Assembly (NCBI GenBank): GCA_036417435.1
Contig: CM070911.1
Span: forward strand, 7,688,001-7,752,000
Length of the DNA stretch: 64,000 nucleotides
DNA from: Inia geoffrensis
Lineage: Eukaryota > Chordata > Mammalia > Artiodactyla > Iniidae
Reading direction: 5' to 3'
Shown: piece after piece, positions 44,111 through 56,015 of the stretch
Numbering within the stretch: the first letter of the stretch is position 1
Layout: the number at the start of each line of letters is the position of its first letter
Made by a program: the position numbers and the translations under genes
The notes under the pieces: generated by a model
What the model saw: only the letters and a program-made list of their open reading frames with translations
The model's database searches: none
What the model was told of the DNA's origin: nothing

Positions 44111-44399
44111 CCCCACCGAGCTTGCATGCCTCCAGGCCTTGCACCGCGCTCCACGCTATCCTGGGGCTCTGGATGCTCTAGGGAGTGTCTCGTTGCCTGG
44201 GCCCAGCCCCCATGGCCCTCCACGTCTGGTTTCTCCCTGGAGCCCCAGTCTCCCCGCTGGTCTCCCCAGTTGTCCACCCTACTCGCAGCCCCTAGGACTC
44301 TCATGAAGTCCTGACATCCCACATACTGCTGGCTCTGCTGTGGGCGTTCTTCTCCCCGCACTGTTGCTTAATTAGTTCTATGCATTCTCCCAAATTCAA

Positions 44400-45165
44400 A
44401 GACATTATTCTTCACGTCTGTTCGGATGGCTATTGTGAAAAAAAAAAAGAAAAAGAAAAACCACCCGGAAAATGACAAGTGTTGGCAAAAACATGGAGAA
44501 ATTGGAATCCTTGTGCACTTCTGGTAGGGGTGTAAAATGGTGTAGCTGCTCTGGAAAATAGTATGACAGATCCTCAAAAAGTTAAACATAGAGTTACCAT
44601 GTGACCCAGCAATTCCACTCCTAGGTACGTACCCCAGAGAACTGAAAACAGACTCAAACAGACATGCCAATGTTCTCAAACAGTGTATGCCACTGTTCAC
44701 TACAGCACTATTCTCAGTAGTCAAAAGGCGGAAATGACCCAAGTGTCCATGGATACATAAAATGTGATATACCCATGCAATGGAGGATTATTCAGCCTTC
44801 TAAAGGAATAATATTCTGATACACACTATAATATGGATGAATCTTGAAAGCACTATGCTAACACCTGTATAATAGTTATATGTATTAAATGAGCCAGACA
44901 CAAAAAGACAAGTTATATGATTCCACTTGAATGAAGTACTTAGATTAGTCAAATTCATAAAGACCAGAAAGTAGAACAGAGGTTTCCAGAGGACAGAGTA
45001 ATGGGGATTGTTTAACGGGTACAGAGTTTCTGTTTGGGGAGATGAAAATGTTCTGGAGATGGGTGGTGGTAATCGTTGCACAACAATGTGAATGTACTCA
45101 ATGCCACTGAATTGTGTACTTAAGATGGTAAATTTTATTTTGTGTGTATTTTACCACCATAATCA
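44400..45165 (+). mobile_element. Old L1 fragment (end of ORF2 and 3' UTR), decayed
   Basis: aaaacatggagaaattggaa, gtgacccagcaattccactc and caatggaggattattcagcc are hallmark L1 ORF2-end and 3' motifs, followed by the 3' UTR to cttaagatggtaaattttat. It contains many stops. Confidence 0.88.
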
Positions 45166-45169
45166 AACA

Positions 45170-46307
45170 AACACAAAGAGAAGCTATTTGTCTGGGCCCC
45201 CAGAAGGCTTCTCTGGATCAGAACAGTATAATGTGCCATTGTCTCGTCTGGCCCCTCTGCTAGCCAAGTGCTCCTGGGGGCCAGTGACAGCACCTGGGAC
45301 AGTACCTGGCATAATCAGGGCTCTAGTATGTATTTTATTTTAATAAAAAAGAAACTAGCAACCCTCGCGCCAGTGCGTTTTTTGGAAGCCTGCTCGGGTT
45401 TAGCAGGCTCCATGGAGGGGCGCATGTCTGTGGGGAGCCTTGTGTTCGTTCCACATCCCAGGAGGACAGCCAGGGCTCTGCGATATTTAGCAGGTAGTGA
45501 TGATCTTGCCTCTGTTTCTCCAAGAGGACCAGGTAAATTGGAACAGAGAGCACAAGAGTCATGGAGGGCCATCTTTCTTAGAAAGGGCCTGTCTCAGCAC
45601 CATTGCTGTCCAGACACATAGTCTCAGCTCTCCACCTGGAAGGCGACAAACTCCATCATCTTCTCCTTGCGGAAGCTGTGATGGCCGCAGGTGCTCCCAG
45701 GGGGCAAAAAGGGCAGTGGCCTTGAACTTAGAGTGAAGGGAAATGAAGGGAATTAAATTCCTACATCTGGGGACGAAAAGAATGACTTTCTAGGCCCAGA
45801 GGAAAAGGACCTCATGTAATTCAAAGGCAGCAGCATATTTAAGGGGAAAATGCGTAAAGAAAAAAATGTTTAAAGAAAAAAGGTGTAAAGTGCAGGAGTA
45901 TATGCGCTTCAATAATGTGATTTTTGATGGACTGCTTAATGGTCTTTCTTACGAATGTACCACCATGTATTTAACTGGTTCTCTGTTGTCAGCCATTCTG
46001 TTGGTCTACTCCTGCTCCCCTTTTTGTTTTGCTGTTATAAGTGAGGCTGCACTGACCATGGTTCTCGTTATTAGAACTTGGTTATAAGCAACATGCGACT
46101 CAAGCTGGCTGAAATAGAATAAGGGCTCTGTAAGTGAAGGACAGGCACGGTCTCAGAGCCTGAGGGCAGGGATGTAGCCTGTCTTCAGGAAGAGACTAGA
46201 AGCAGAAAGTGAATGTCCTCGACTGAGATGCTAGCCCACTTCTCCCTGATCTCTTAACGCATCTGCCTTCCTTCTTCTATTCAGTTCACATGGCGGAGGA
46301 CGGCCAC
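45170..46307. other. Intergenic sequence, nothing recognised
   Basis: No gene, RNA or clear repeat. Short open frames lack any family resemblance. Confidence 0.5.
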
Positions 46308-46745
46308 TGCGCTAGTCACCGAGGGCTGCCATAACAAAGGACCAGAAATTTAAGACAAGAGAAATTTATCTTTTCACAGTTCTGAGGCTCGAAGTCTGAA
46401 ATCAAGGTGTCAGCAGGGCAGTGCTCTCTCTGAGACCTGTAGGGGGAGCCTTCCTCGCATCTTCTAGCTCTGAAGTTTTCTGCAGTCCTTGGTGTCCCCG
46501 GGCTTTGGGGGTGCATCGCTCCAGCCTCTGCCTCCATCGTCACATGAGTTCTCCCTGTATGTGTCTCTTCCCCTCTTCTTAAAAGGACACCAGTCGTGTT
46601 GGATTAAGGGCTCATCCTACTCCAGCATGACTTCATTTTAACTAATTACACCCTCAAAGACCCTATTTCTAAATAAGATCACTTTTGAGGTCCTTGGTTT
46701 GAACTGCAACATATTTTTGAGGGGATACAATTCATCCCTTAACAG
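46308..46745 (-). mobile_element. MLT1-type LTR (ERVL-MaLR)
   Basis: Reverse copy: gagggctgccataacaaagg, tttcacagttctgaggctcg, aaaggacaccagtcgtgttg and aggggatacaattcatccct. Confidence 0.8.
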
Positions 46746-47471
46746 CCACAGTATAGCTCTTAAATTTTGACATTTTTCCCATTTAACAGACCAGCCAAGA
46801 ATGAACACAAATTTATAAGCCAAATTCCAACTTTCTGGAGACAGAAACTTGATAGGAGTGGGTTAAATGCCCGGTTAAGTCAACAGTGCCCAGGGGGATG
46901 GAGCGTGGCTACAGAGACCCTCTCTCATGACTGAGAGAGAAGGACAGCTTCCAGGAAAAGAGAGGTCATTGGTGTCCATCACAAACATTCTGCAATACAG
47001 GTTTTTAAATTGCATCCCCAGACTATTTCCTCAGGCTTCACTCTTAGTGAACCATGAGCCCTTCCACCTCCCAATGTTTTATTATTAAAAATTTCAAACA
47101 TATAGAAATGTCAAAAGCATTTTCCAGTGAACACTCACATACCCACCCAAGTTCTACAATAATATTTTACTGCATTTGCTGTATCTCACAACTATTCACT
47201 AATCCATGATCATTTTAAGGCTCTTGATTTATATCGGTAAATTGTCTTCTAGACAGATCCTCAATCAGTTTACAGTTCTAGCCGTAGTATATGAGAGTGC
47301 TCACTACAACTCATTTCTAAAGTTCTCAAAGGAATATATTTCCAAGCGTCGGAATTTCTGATACTGACCACAGTTGGGTAGATATTTAAGGACTGAGAAA
47401 GAAATTTTTAAAATAACTTTTTATTTGGAAAAAACTTCAAACTCACAGACAAGTTGCCAGAATAAAAATAG

Positions 47472-47836
47472 GGGCTTCCCTGGTGGTGCAGTGGTTAAGA
47501 ATCCACCTGCCAACGTAGGGGACACAGGTTCAAGCCCTGGTCCGGGAAGATCCCACGTGCCATGGAGCAACTAAGCCCATGCACCGCAACTACTGAGCCT
47601 GCGCTCTAGAGCCTGCAAGCCACAACTACTGAGCCTGCGTGCTACAGCTACTGAAGCCCGCGCCCCTAGAGCCTGTGCTCCACAACAAGAGAAGACACTG
47701 CAATAAGAAGCCTGTGCACCACAATGAAGAGTAGCACCTGCTCACCACAACTAGAGAAAGCCCACATGCACAGCGAAGACCCAATGCAGCCAAAAATTAA
47801 AAATAAATGAAATAAAATTTAAAAATATATATAAAA
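47472..47836 (+). mobile_element. Long CHR-1 SINE with 13-bp target duplication
   Basis: It starts gggcttccctggtggtgcag and has a full-length body of caactactgagcctgcg type with an A-rich tail. An exact duplication, agaataaaaatag, lies at 47459-47471 and 47837-47849. Confidence 0.94.
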
Positions 47837-48151
47837 AGAATAAAAATAGTACAAAGTTTCCCGTATACCCTTTTCTCAAAGTCACCTGCTATTAACCTTT
47901 TATCCAATTTGCTTTATAAGTTGTTCTCTTTGTATGTGTGTGTTGTGTGTGTGTGTGGTTATTCTCTTACACAGCCAAATAATTGATGTCAAGTTCAGTC
48001 AGTTTCACATCGATACAATACTTCATCTAATATATCATTTTGTTAGTTGGCCCATTAATGTCTATTTTTTTAAAAAATCACACACCCCACCCCCATGGGA
48101 TCCAGTCTAAGGTCAGGTGTTTAATTAAGTTGTGATTTGTCTTGAAACTTT

Positions 48152-48505
48152 TATTTAAAAAAATAATTAATTAATTATTTTTTGGGCTGCATTGGGTCTT
48201 TGTTGCTGCACGCAGGCTTTCTCTAGTTGCGGCGAGCGGGGGCTACTCTTCTTTGCGATGTGTGGGCTTCTCACTGTGGTGGCTTCTCTTGTTGCGGAGC
48301 ACAGGCTCTGGGCACGTGGGCTTCAGTAGTTGTGGCACGTGGGCTCAGTAGTTGTGGCTCATGGGCTCTAGAGCGCAGGCTCAGTAGTTCTGGCACACGG
48401 GCTTAGTTGCCCTGTGGCATGTGGGATCTTCCCAGACCAGGGCTTGAACCCGTGTCCCCTGCACTGGCAGGCGGATTCTTAACCACTGCACCACCAGGGA
48501 GGTCC
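48152..48505 (-). mobile_element. Long CHR-1 SINE, reverse orientation
   Basis: ttaattaattattttttggg, the tagttgcggcgagcggggg motif, aacccgtgtcccctgcactg and ccaccagggaggtcc. It lies about 315 bp from an opposite-facing copy. No clean target duplication was resolved. Confidence 0.9.
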
Positions 48506-48790
48506 TTCTTAAGCCTCTTTTAATCTGGAGTATTTCCACGATTTTAATTTGCCTTTTATGGCATCGATGTTTTGAAAGGATATAGTCCTCTGACCCACTT
48601 CATTTTGATACAACCTTCCCCATTTGGGCTTATCTGTTGTTTTCTTGTGATTAGATTCAAGCTGCATTCTTGGCAGGGTGACTGTGTCAGTGACTGAGGT
48701 TTTTCTCTGTGAATTCTTCTTCTTGTCCCATTCATTTCGCTCCCCAAGATCACAGGGGGTGAGGTTTTATGTCACAGAATCGGATATCAT

Positions 48791-49967
48791 AGAGTTGAGG
48801 GAGGTTTCAGCAGATACTGAATTCAACCTTTAATTTTATGGGGGCGGGGGTGGAAGTGACCAACAGGGAGAGAGGTCACGTGATCTGCCCAAGGACATTT
48901 CTGCACATGTGCTTGGCACGTTACAGGGTTTCAGGATATGTGCTCCTTTGGCTTACTTAATGGCAGACCGAAGACGAGAACCCAAGTTCCTTGAGTCTCG
49001 GATTCATGCTCTTTCCCCTGTATCTTGCTGCCTGTTCTTAGACTTCTTTGTCTTTCCAGCCCTTCACGCTGGGAGTGCCCTGTCGATGTTCCTGAGGGGT
49101 AAAGCTCACGTATGCAGACACACGTCACGCAACTCCAGGCCGCTGGGCCTCACTCTGCCTTTCCCGCCCACTCAGGAAGCCCATGTGGTTTTTCTCGAGT
49201 GACAGTGATGCCATTAAGAGGCTAACCTGGTTACTCTCTACATAAAATAGTAAACGGTTTGCAGACATGTGTACTTTATTATTAGCAACAAGTCACTTGC
49301 CTCACCCTTAACAGCTGAATGGTGACACGGTTATGATAGAATGGATAGAGTTATGGCGGCAAACCTCCTCCATTTAGGTCCAAGGGTCTCCAGGCACTAA
49401 TTCCGAGCTCTAGACATCCTCGTCATCCTTCTGGATTGGAGCAAAGGACTCTCCTCAAGCACCAGTGTTGAGGGTGACTTGTTTCAGAGTCACTCTTGGT
49501 AGAGGCCGCTAGTTTAGCACCAAAATCTGTCCTCTGCTCCCTTCATCATAATAGAATTGGAGCTGGGTATGTGGCTGCCCAGCTGCCCTGTACTTGTCCA
49601 AGCCCTTGCCAGTGGAATGAAAGAGCAGGTGATGTCTCAACGACTTAGCCTGGCACTCCCTTTCCTCTTCCCCAGCTGCTCCTTAGCCGTGGGGCACCTT
49701 AACTTCCACCATGCAGACCACCGCAGTGTCCTTGGGGTGAGGAACAGTGATGGGAAGGAACATGAGTCCAGGAGAACTGTGAAGGTCAGTGCCACACGGC
49801 TGCTATTTTAGAGACAAAGGAGACCCTATAGCTCTAGGCCACTGTATTTTGAAATAATTCGTCACACAGTTTAGTTTTGCTTTGACTAATGTACGAATGG
49901 AGAGGACTGGGGCAGATCCCTCCAGGGTACACTGGCTTCTCCCTAGGGATGCTCCTGTCTGAATTTA
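48791..49967. other. Intergenic sequence, nothing recognised
   Basis: Unique-looking sequence. No coding or RNA gene was identified. Confidence 0.5.
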
Positions 49968-49978
49968 TCATTCATTCT

Positions 49979-50277
49979 TTTTTAAAAAATTGTTATTTAT
50001 TTATGTATTCATTTATTTAAATTTATTTATTTATTTTTGGCTGCGTTGGGGCTTCGTTGCGGTGCACGGGCTTCTCATTGTGGTGGCTTCTCTTTGTTGC
50101 CGAGCATAGGCTCTAGGCACGCGGGCTTCAGTAGTTGTGGCACACGGGCTTAGTAGTTGTGGCATGCGGGCTTAGTTGCTCTGTGGCATGAGGGATCTTC
50201 CCGGATCAGGGTTTGAACCCGTGTTCCCTGCATTGGCAGGCGGATTCTTAACCACTGCGCCCCCAGGGAAGTCCCTC
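49979..50277 (-). mobile_element. CHR-type SINE with 11-bp target duplication
   Basis: tttatttatttttggctgcg start, then gaacccgtgttccctgcatt, then cccccagggaagtccc. An exact duplication, tcattcattct, lies at 49968-49978 and 50278-50288. Confidence 0.94.
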
Positions 50278-50344
50278 TCATTCATTCTGAGGCTCAGAAT
50301 ATCGCAGAGCAGGGCCTTGTTCTCAGTAAGGAAAAGTGGAGAGA

Positions 50345-50810
50345 GGCTTTTTAAAAATTGGAGTAAAATATACACAACATAAAATTAAGCATTTTAACCA
50401 CTTTTAGGTGTAAGGCTCAATGGCATTAGGTACATTCACATTGTTGAACCATCACCACCATCCATCTCTGGAACTTTTTCATCTTCCCAAACTGAAAGTC
50501 TGTGTCCACTAAATAATAACCCCATTCCCCTCTCCTCCAGCCCTTGGCAACCACCCTTCTCTTTTGCCCTAGAATCTGATTACTCTAGGTACCTCATGTA
50601 AGTGGAATCACACATACATTTGTTCTTTTGTGTCTGGCTTATTTCACTTAACATAACATCCTCAAGATCCATCCATATTATAGCCTATATTGCAATTTCT
50701 GTCCTTTTCGAGGCTAAGTAGTATTCCATCGCATGTATAGACCACAGTTTGTTTATCCTTTCATCCATCTGTGGGTGCTGGAGATGCTTACGCCTTTGGG
50801 CTATCGTGAA
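50345..50810 (-). mobile_element. Old L1M 3'-end fragment
   Basis: gtaaaatatacacaacataa, ccatcaccaccatccatctc and ggctaagtagtattccatcg are typical antisense L1M sequence, immediately beside the CHR SINE. Confidence 0.75.
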
Positions 50811-53800
50811 TCAGATGGAGGCTGTCACTCGGGGAGTTTCCTCTGCTTATCGGGCGCAATGGCCATGGTGGTTGGACACCTATGGGGTTTCTCCCTGACA
50901 TGGGTCAGGCCAGAGAAGCAGCTTAGGCTGAAAAGTGAGAGAGAAGAGGAGGTAAGGTGGGGAAACGGGGAAACCATTATTGAACGTTCACTATACGTAG
51001 GCAGTGTGCCTGGCATCCACATATGTGAACCTGTAAAAGCTGGTTAGTCAACAAAAGGATGCAGTGCTGAAAAACCCAGTTCCCTAAAGGCACGGATTAT
51101 CAGAAGCCTTGCTGTTCTGAGATCAATACAGCAAGTACGGAACAGCCCTGTCTCGCCTGGAAGGTCTGAGTCATTGTGACAGTGAGAAGTCGCCTCTATT
51201 TCCAGCCCAGGGCTTTCTGGGCACAACTGAACACATTTATCTCAACCTCGTAGCTTCTAAGGAAATAGGACCCTGAGTCCACGCTGTAGCCCTGGTCTGA
51301 CGGTGATCCTTTCATACAAAATCCTGTTTTGCTTTGAGCCGATTGATACACTGCTTCACTTAAGTTTTACCTAAACTCTACTCTTCTCCAAAATCATACA
51401 GCAGTCTTACTTCTCCCTTTGATGAGAGTTTTCCCAGTTTCTCTGCTGTCCCTCCTGCCCCCAGCCCACGTCATATTGCAGGAAGCCAACGAGCCTACCT
51501 TTGTCGCCGCGGGTTTGTCCCTGGTGATGGGATACATCACATATTTTGTTCCATTTAATCCTCATGCAAACCTTGCAGGTTGGAAATCACTATTCTCATA
51601 TTACCGGAGGCCAGTTCTTTGCACAGCGGCAGCCAGGGTGGCTCGAGGGCTATAGGAGCTGGAAGCACCTGCGGCCTCACTCAGTGTCTGGACCTTGACC
51701 CTGGCTGTTGGCTGGGACCTCCGCCAGGGCTCTTGGCCAGAACACCTACAGGTGCCTCTCCCTGTGTCTTTTCGCATGGGCTAGTTGGGGGTTCTTTTCT
51801 GGTCTGGAAGCTGGGTTCAAGAGTGAGCATCCTAAGAGTTAGGAAGAGAAAGCTGCCAGTTTAAGGCCTGGACCAGGAAACTGACATTAGTTGAGCAGTC
51901 ATAGGGCCCAGATTCAAGGGGAGGGGACTAGACCCATCTCTGAGTGAGAAAAGTGGCAAAGCATTTCAGGGCCATGTTCTAAAAAAGGCTTCAGAGATTT
52001 ATTTTATTCAGAGTTGGAAATTTATTCACAGATTGGAATGCCCTTTTCTCACTTTTTTGTTGATGAGATGTTGCCCATCCTTCACAGCCTTGATGAAATC
52101 CGCCTACTCCCCCTACCCCCCCAGCCTTTCCTCTTAGCTGGAAGTATCAGCGCATCCCCAACTCACCTCGTCTTGCTCCCTCCGTCTCTACCGTTGCCCC
52201 GTTAAGAAGTGGAGGCAAGATTTAGTCAATCAACTATCACTCCTCATGGGGCTGGACAGAGTACCCCTTGCAAGGCAAGTCTCCAATAAATGAGTGCTGA
52301 ATACATGCATGATACCTGGGGAGCAGCGGCAGAGAGAAGAGAAAGAGGCATCAGGGAAGGCCGGGTCCCCAGTTCCCCCGAGGGGAGGCCTCTGGCTGCG
52401 CACCTGCATATCACCTCCTACTCAGCAGTATCTGAACTGATGATGCTAAGCAAACATCCTGGAAGCAGAGGCCTTTCTTGAGAAGTCAGTGCTTTCCCTC
52501 TGCAGCCTCGTGCTTCTGTGGCTGTGAGGATCCTCGCTAAGGGCAATAATCAGTGATTTTCATCGTAGTTCAGCCAACAGAGATAACTGGGCCTATTCTC
52601 CTTATCTGGGAGTCTTTCCTCTAAGGAGGCCTTTCATAGCACGGCAATAGCTCCACCCTCTATGGCCTGTAACAAGTCAAGCAGGAGGCTCGGATATCGA
52701 CCCAGTGGCATTTGGTTAATATTCCGGCCTGGCTTTACCTTCCTAAACAATTTGTGGGGCTTCTAGGCAAAGCTAAAACCGAAAAATATGGTGGTCACTT
52801 CGGTTTGAGCCTTAGTTATTAGGTATTGCTGTTCTAGCAGGTCTCGGGAGAGCTTCCTGAGGACAGAGACAAGGGCCTCCCCTTTCTGAATCTCCCCAAA
52901 TCTCCCTGATCTCCAGCTGGATCTTTAGTATCGGTCATGGACTGTTTTTATGCCCTGCTTGCCTGGGGCTCATCTGGGGCTGACCTTAGAATACTCCAGG
53001 GTCTTTGGTTAGCCTGCCCTAATCTGGGCTGGGATTAGCAGGTACTGGTTCCCCCACCCCCAGCAGATATCACTGAGGCTCCATCTCCCTCCCCCGCTTG
53101 CACAGGACACAGGAGGCTTCCCCATACATCCAGACGGCACCCTGGTAGGAGAGGGGACAGGTGAAATGCCACATGTATACGCAGTCACTGCCGGGGAGGG
53201 CGATGCTGGGCATGGCCCAGCCTTGCTCTGTTTTTCCCCTGGTCTGATTCTTATGGGGACCTCTGAGACCTGGGGGCACAAGCATGCTCCTGGGAGATCC
53301 CTCCTTCAGGGAGGAGCACAAAGGGGAAATGACCTCCCACTCTGGCTCTGCGGGTCAGGCAGTGCCCCCCCAGCACCGGCGGCTCCCTGGGGAAATTCTT
53401 AGGGAGAGTTCTCAGCACTCTGCTGTTATAATAGGACAACTCCATTCAAACCCACAGGTTGGTGTGATCTGGGGACATCTGATTGTGTCACCTCCCCAAC
53501 AAGCTGGCTCTTCCTCAAGCATTCGGTCTTCAGAGGCCAGGTCATCAGAGAGAGAAACTGGGGGCTCATCCTGGACGCCTCCCTCCCCTGTCCTGGGCCT
53601 GGGTCCCCAGGCCGTTCCCATTACTGCGCTGACCTCAGCAGGTCTCAAAATCCCTGAAGCCTCTCATCTGACTGAACCAAATCTCTCTGGGGGTCTTCTG
53701 GGTCCCGTGATACCCAGGGCCCTGTCCTGTGGAGACCCGCCCCGGGGCGGTCCCCAGGACCACTGGCTCCTGAAACCTCTGCAATGTCCACGTTTCACAT

Positions 53801-54663
53801 CCCTGCTCCCTTTCCTGCTTGAGCAGTTTGGCCCCTTCCTGTTTCTTCAAGCTCTCGTTCCCCCACCTCCCCTGCCAGATACTGCCAAAAGCCATTAACG
53901 GCAAGGGTGTTGACTCTCTGCTCTCCAAACAAAAGGTCCTGTGGTTACCAGGATCTGCCCTCATTAGCAGGCAGGGGATTATAAACCATTTTATTCCTTT
54001 CGCAGAATCAATCGCCAAATCCTGCCAAACCCGAAACCTAAGCAGCATCTCTCCTCTCCATCCACACAGACCCTGGCCCAGCTCAGATTCCAGCATCTGA
54101 GGCCTGAACTATTACAAGTGCCTCCTTGCTTCACCTTCTTCTGGTTCTCTTCCATTCCATCCTTCCCCAGAACTTTCCAGAGATTTCCAGAGGCTTCCAG
54201 AGGTTGAGAGAGGTCCAGGCCCCTTCCTTATTTTATTCTTGGACACACTAAACCCAAAGACTAGTCAAAGCAGGGTTATAAGGTTATGATGGATTTTAAC
54301 AGAATCAATGCTTTAAATTTAAAAAATGTAATGCTATCCAGGAGGGCTCGTCACAAGATAATTTGTAGAATAAAAAAAGTTAATACGATCTAGTCCATCC
54401 CAAGTGGTGTGACTTGATGACACAAGTCCAAAGCAGTTTAATGAATGTTTCACTTTTTCTATCCTGCCAGTACATCCTTGTGACTAAATGTTGAATCTCA
54501 CTTGGAGGTAACCTCGAAAGCCTGACTGTGGATTCCTTTGAGACTTAGAGGCCGGGTGAAACGGTGACACAAATCGAACTTCAGTGGCCCAGTAGCTACA
54601 CTATCGAAGTTCAAATGCCTTCATCTGCCGCCTGTCTACGGCGCCCCAGTATAATTAGAAGGA
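50811..54663. other. Intergenic sequence without recognised gene
   Basis: 3.8 kb of mostly unique, moderately GC-rich sequence. Open frames up to 204 codons (53284-53898) show no family resemblance and overlap opposing frames. No RNA gene or young repeat was seen. Confidence 0.5.
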
Positions 54664-54679
54664 TCACCAGGTGGCGCTA
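54664..54679 (+). promoter_or_regulatory. Probable CTCF motif
   Basis: TCACCAGGTGGCGCTA fits CCASYAGRKGGCRSYR at 15 of 16 positions by eye; only the first base differs. It is in unique sequence, the same orientation as the site at 57,818. Confidence 0.6.
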
Positions 54680-55296
54680 AGTGCCCGTGCTGTGCGGTGT
54701 CGTCCATGCCCTCCTTGGCAGGCCAAGGGAGCACATCCTAAGAGAATAGATTATCCCAGATTGTTTTCTGGAAGGAGCATCCATGAGTTCCCTCTGAAAT
54801 CCCAGATCCAGCCCAGGGAGGCAAAGAAATTTGTGAAAGATACCTAAATTCAGTTAAATGGAGAAAATACTCCAAGGAAGTAGCCTCAGTTTAGAGACAG
54901 ACTTCACAGAGCAGACTAGAACTCGGGTGCAGTCCCCAGTGTTACCTCGGCCGATTTTTCAAGAGGTAAATGGATGGGCTGGTGTGGTCTCCTCCGGGCA
55001 TGAACCGCTTAGAGCAGCCCTTCGGGAGAGTATCTCATTTCTCCTCAGCTAACCTCTCAGCCCCCTTCCTCTGGTCACTAAGGACCCTGTCCTGCACAGG
55101 CGTCAACCGGCCTCTCCCTGCCCCTGAGCCAAGAGGTGGCCCTTCCCACCTGTTAAACTCTGAGGGCCCTTGGGGAAGTGCGGGGACCTCCACTCTGCTT
55201 CAAGCCCCTGCTAAAAGAATCCCTCGACCAATTTCTTTCTTTCTGGGATTTCTTTCACTTACAGTTCGCTTGGGTTAGTTTCAACTTAATACTTAG
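54680..55296. other. Intergenic sequence, nothing recognised
   Basis: No gene, RNA or clear repeat was seen. Confidence 0.45.
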
Positions 55297-55374
55297 AGCC
55301 AGAGACGAATTTACTGCAGTAGCAGGGGTACAAGGAGCCAGAGATGAATTTACTGCAGTAGCAGGGGTACAAGG
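55297..55374. repeat. 39-bp tandem duplication
   Basis: Two units beginning agccagaga and ending gggtacaagg lie at 55297-55335 and 55336-55374. They differ at a single C/T position (gacg versus gatg). Confidence 0.95.
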
Positions 55375-55983
55375 AGGGGACAGAGAGGCTTCGAGTTGAT
55401 TGGCTCTGTGACCCCCTTCTGCCCCTCCCCCCAGCCTCCCCTTGACCCTTGTTGCTGGGGCCACAGCTCTGCCCAGTTCCAGGGGCCCCGTTTACATTGT
55501 AGTCTATGTAAAGGGCACGCTCTTGGCTGGTGGAAACCCCTGGCCTGGCTGATCTGCAAGGGCTCTCCCACCACTGCAGAGTCACTCGGGGTGCTGAGAA
55601 TATGCCACACCAGCCACGCTGCCTGGGGAGAGGGTGACCAATTCCTTCTGGACTGAAAGCCTCTTCCGGCAGCGTGGCCATAGTCTCTCACTTCCAGCTG
55701 CAAATACGGTGTTCTATGTGCCAGCCCTGTACACAGGGCAGGGCTAGATCCCTGCCAGCCCTCTTCATAGCCTGGACGAGCTGTGTCACCAGGTGCTGAC
55801 CAGGTTCAATAAGCAGCCTTGGGAGCACACCTGAGGCTGCAGCCCACCCAGCCCAGCCCCAGTGGTCAGGCCAGCTTCATAGGAGGGGCGGATGTCAGTC
55901 TGGCCTCCAGACACAATCTGGTCCGGGCTGGTTCCTGCCTGAGGGAGTTTCAGGGTCTCTGCCCCTCCTACCACCCACTCTCT

Positions 55984-56015
55984 CCCCCCCCGCCCCCCGC
56001 CCCCCGCCACTCCCC
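55984..56015 (-). repeat. C-run tract, G-quadruplex-capable on the minus strand
   Basis: C runs of 8, 6, 6 and 4 are separated by one base, one base and a short spacer. The minus strand therefore has four G-runs of four or more with short loops. Confidence 0.85.

Larger units (their letters stand above)
47050..48790 (-). mobile_element. Old L1M-like LINE segment carrying two nested CHR SINEs
   Basis: aaacttcaaactcacagaca, acctgctattaacctttta, ggatccagtctaaggtcagg and tcttttaatctggagtattt follow an antisense old L1 3' region. Two CHR SINEs (47472-47836 and about 48152-48505) split it. Outer edges approximate. Confidence 0.6.

Noticed and set aside
50733..51047. A 104-codon open frame next to an old L1
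   Set aside because: It starts inside L1-derived sequence and runs into unique DNA, with no recognisable product.
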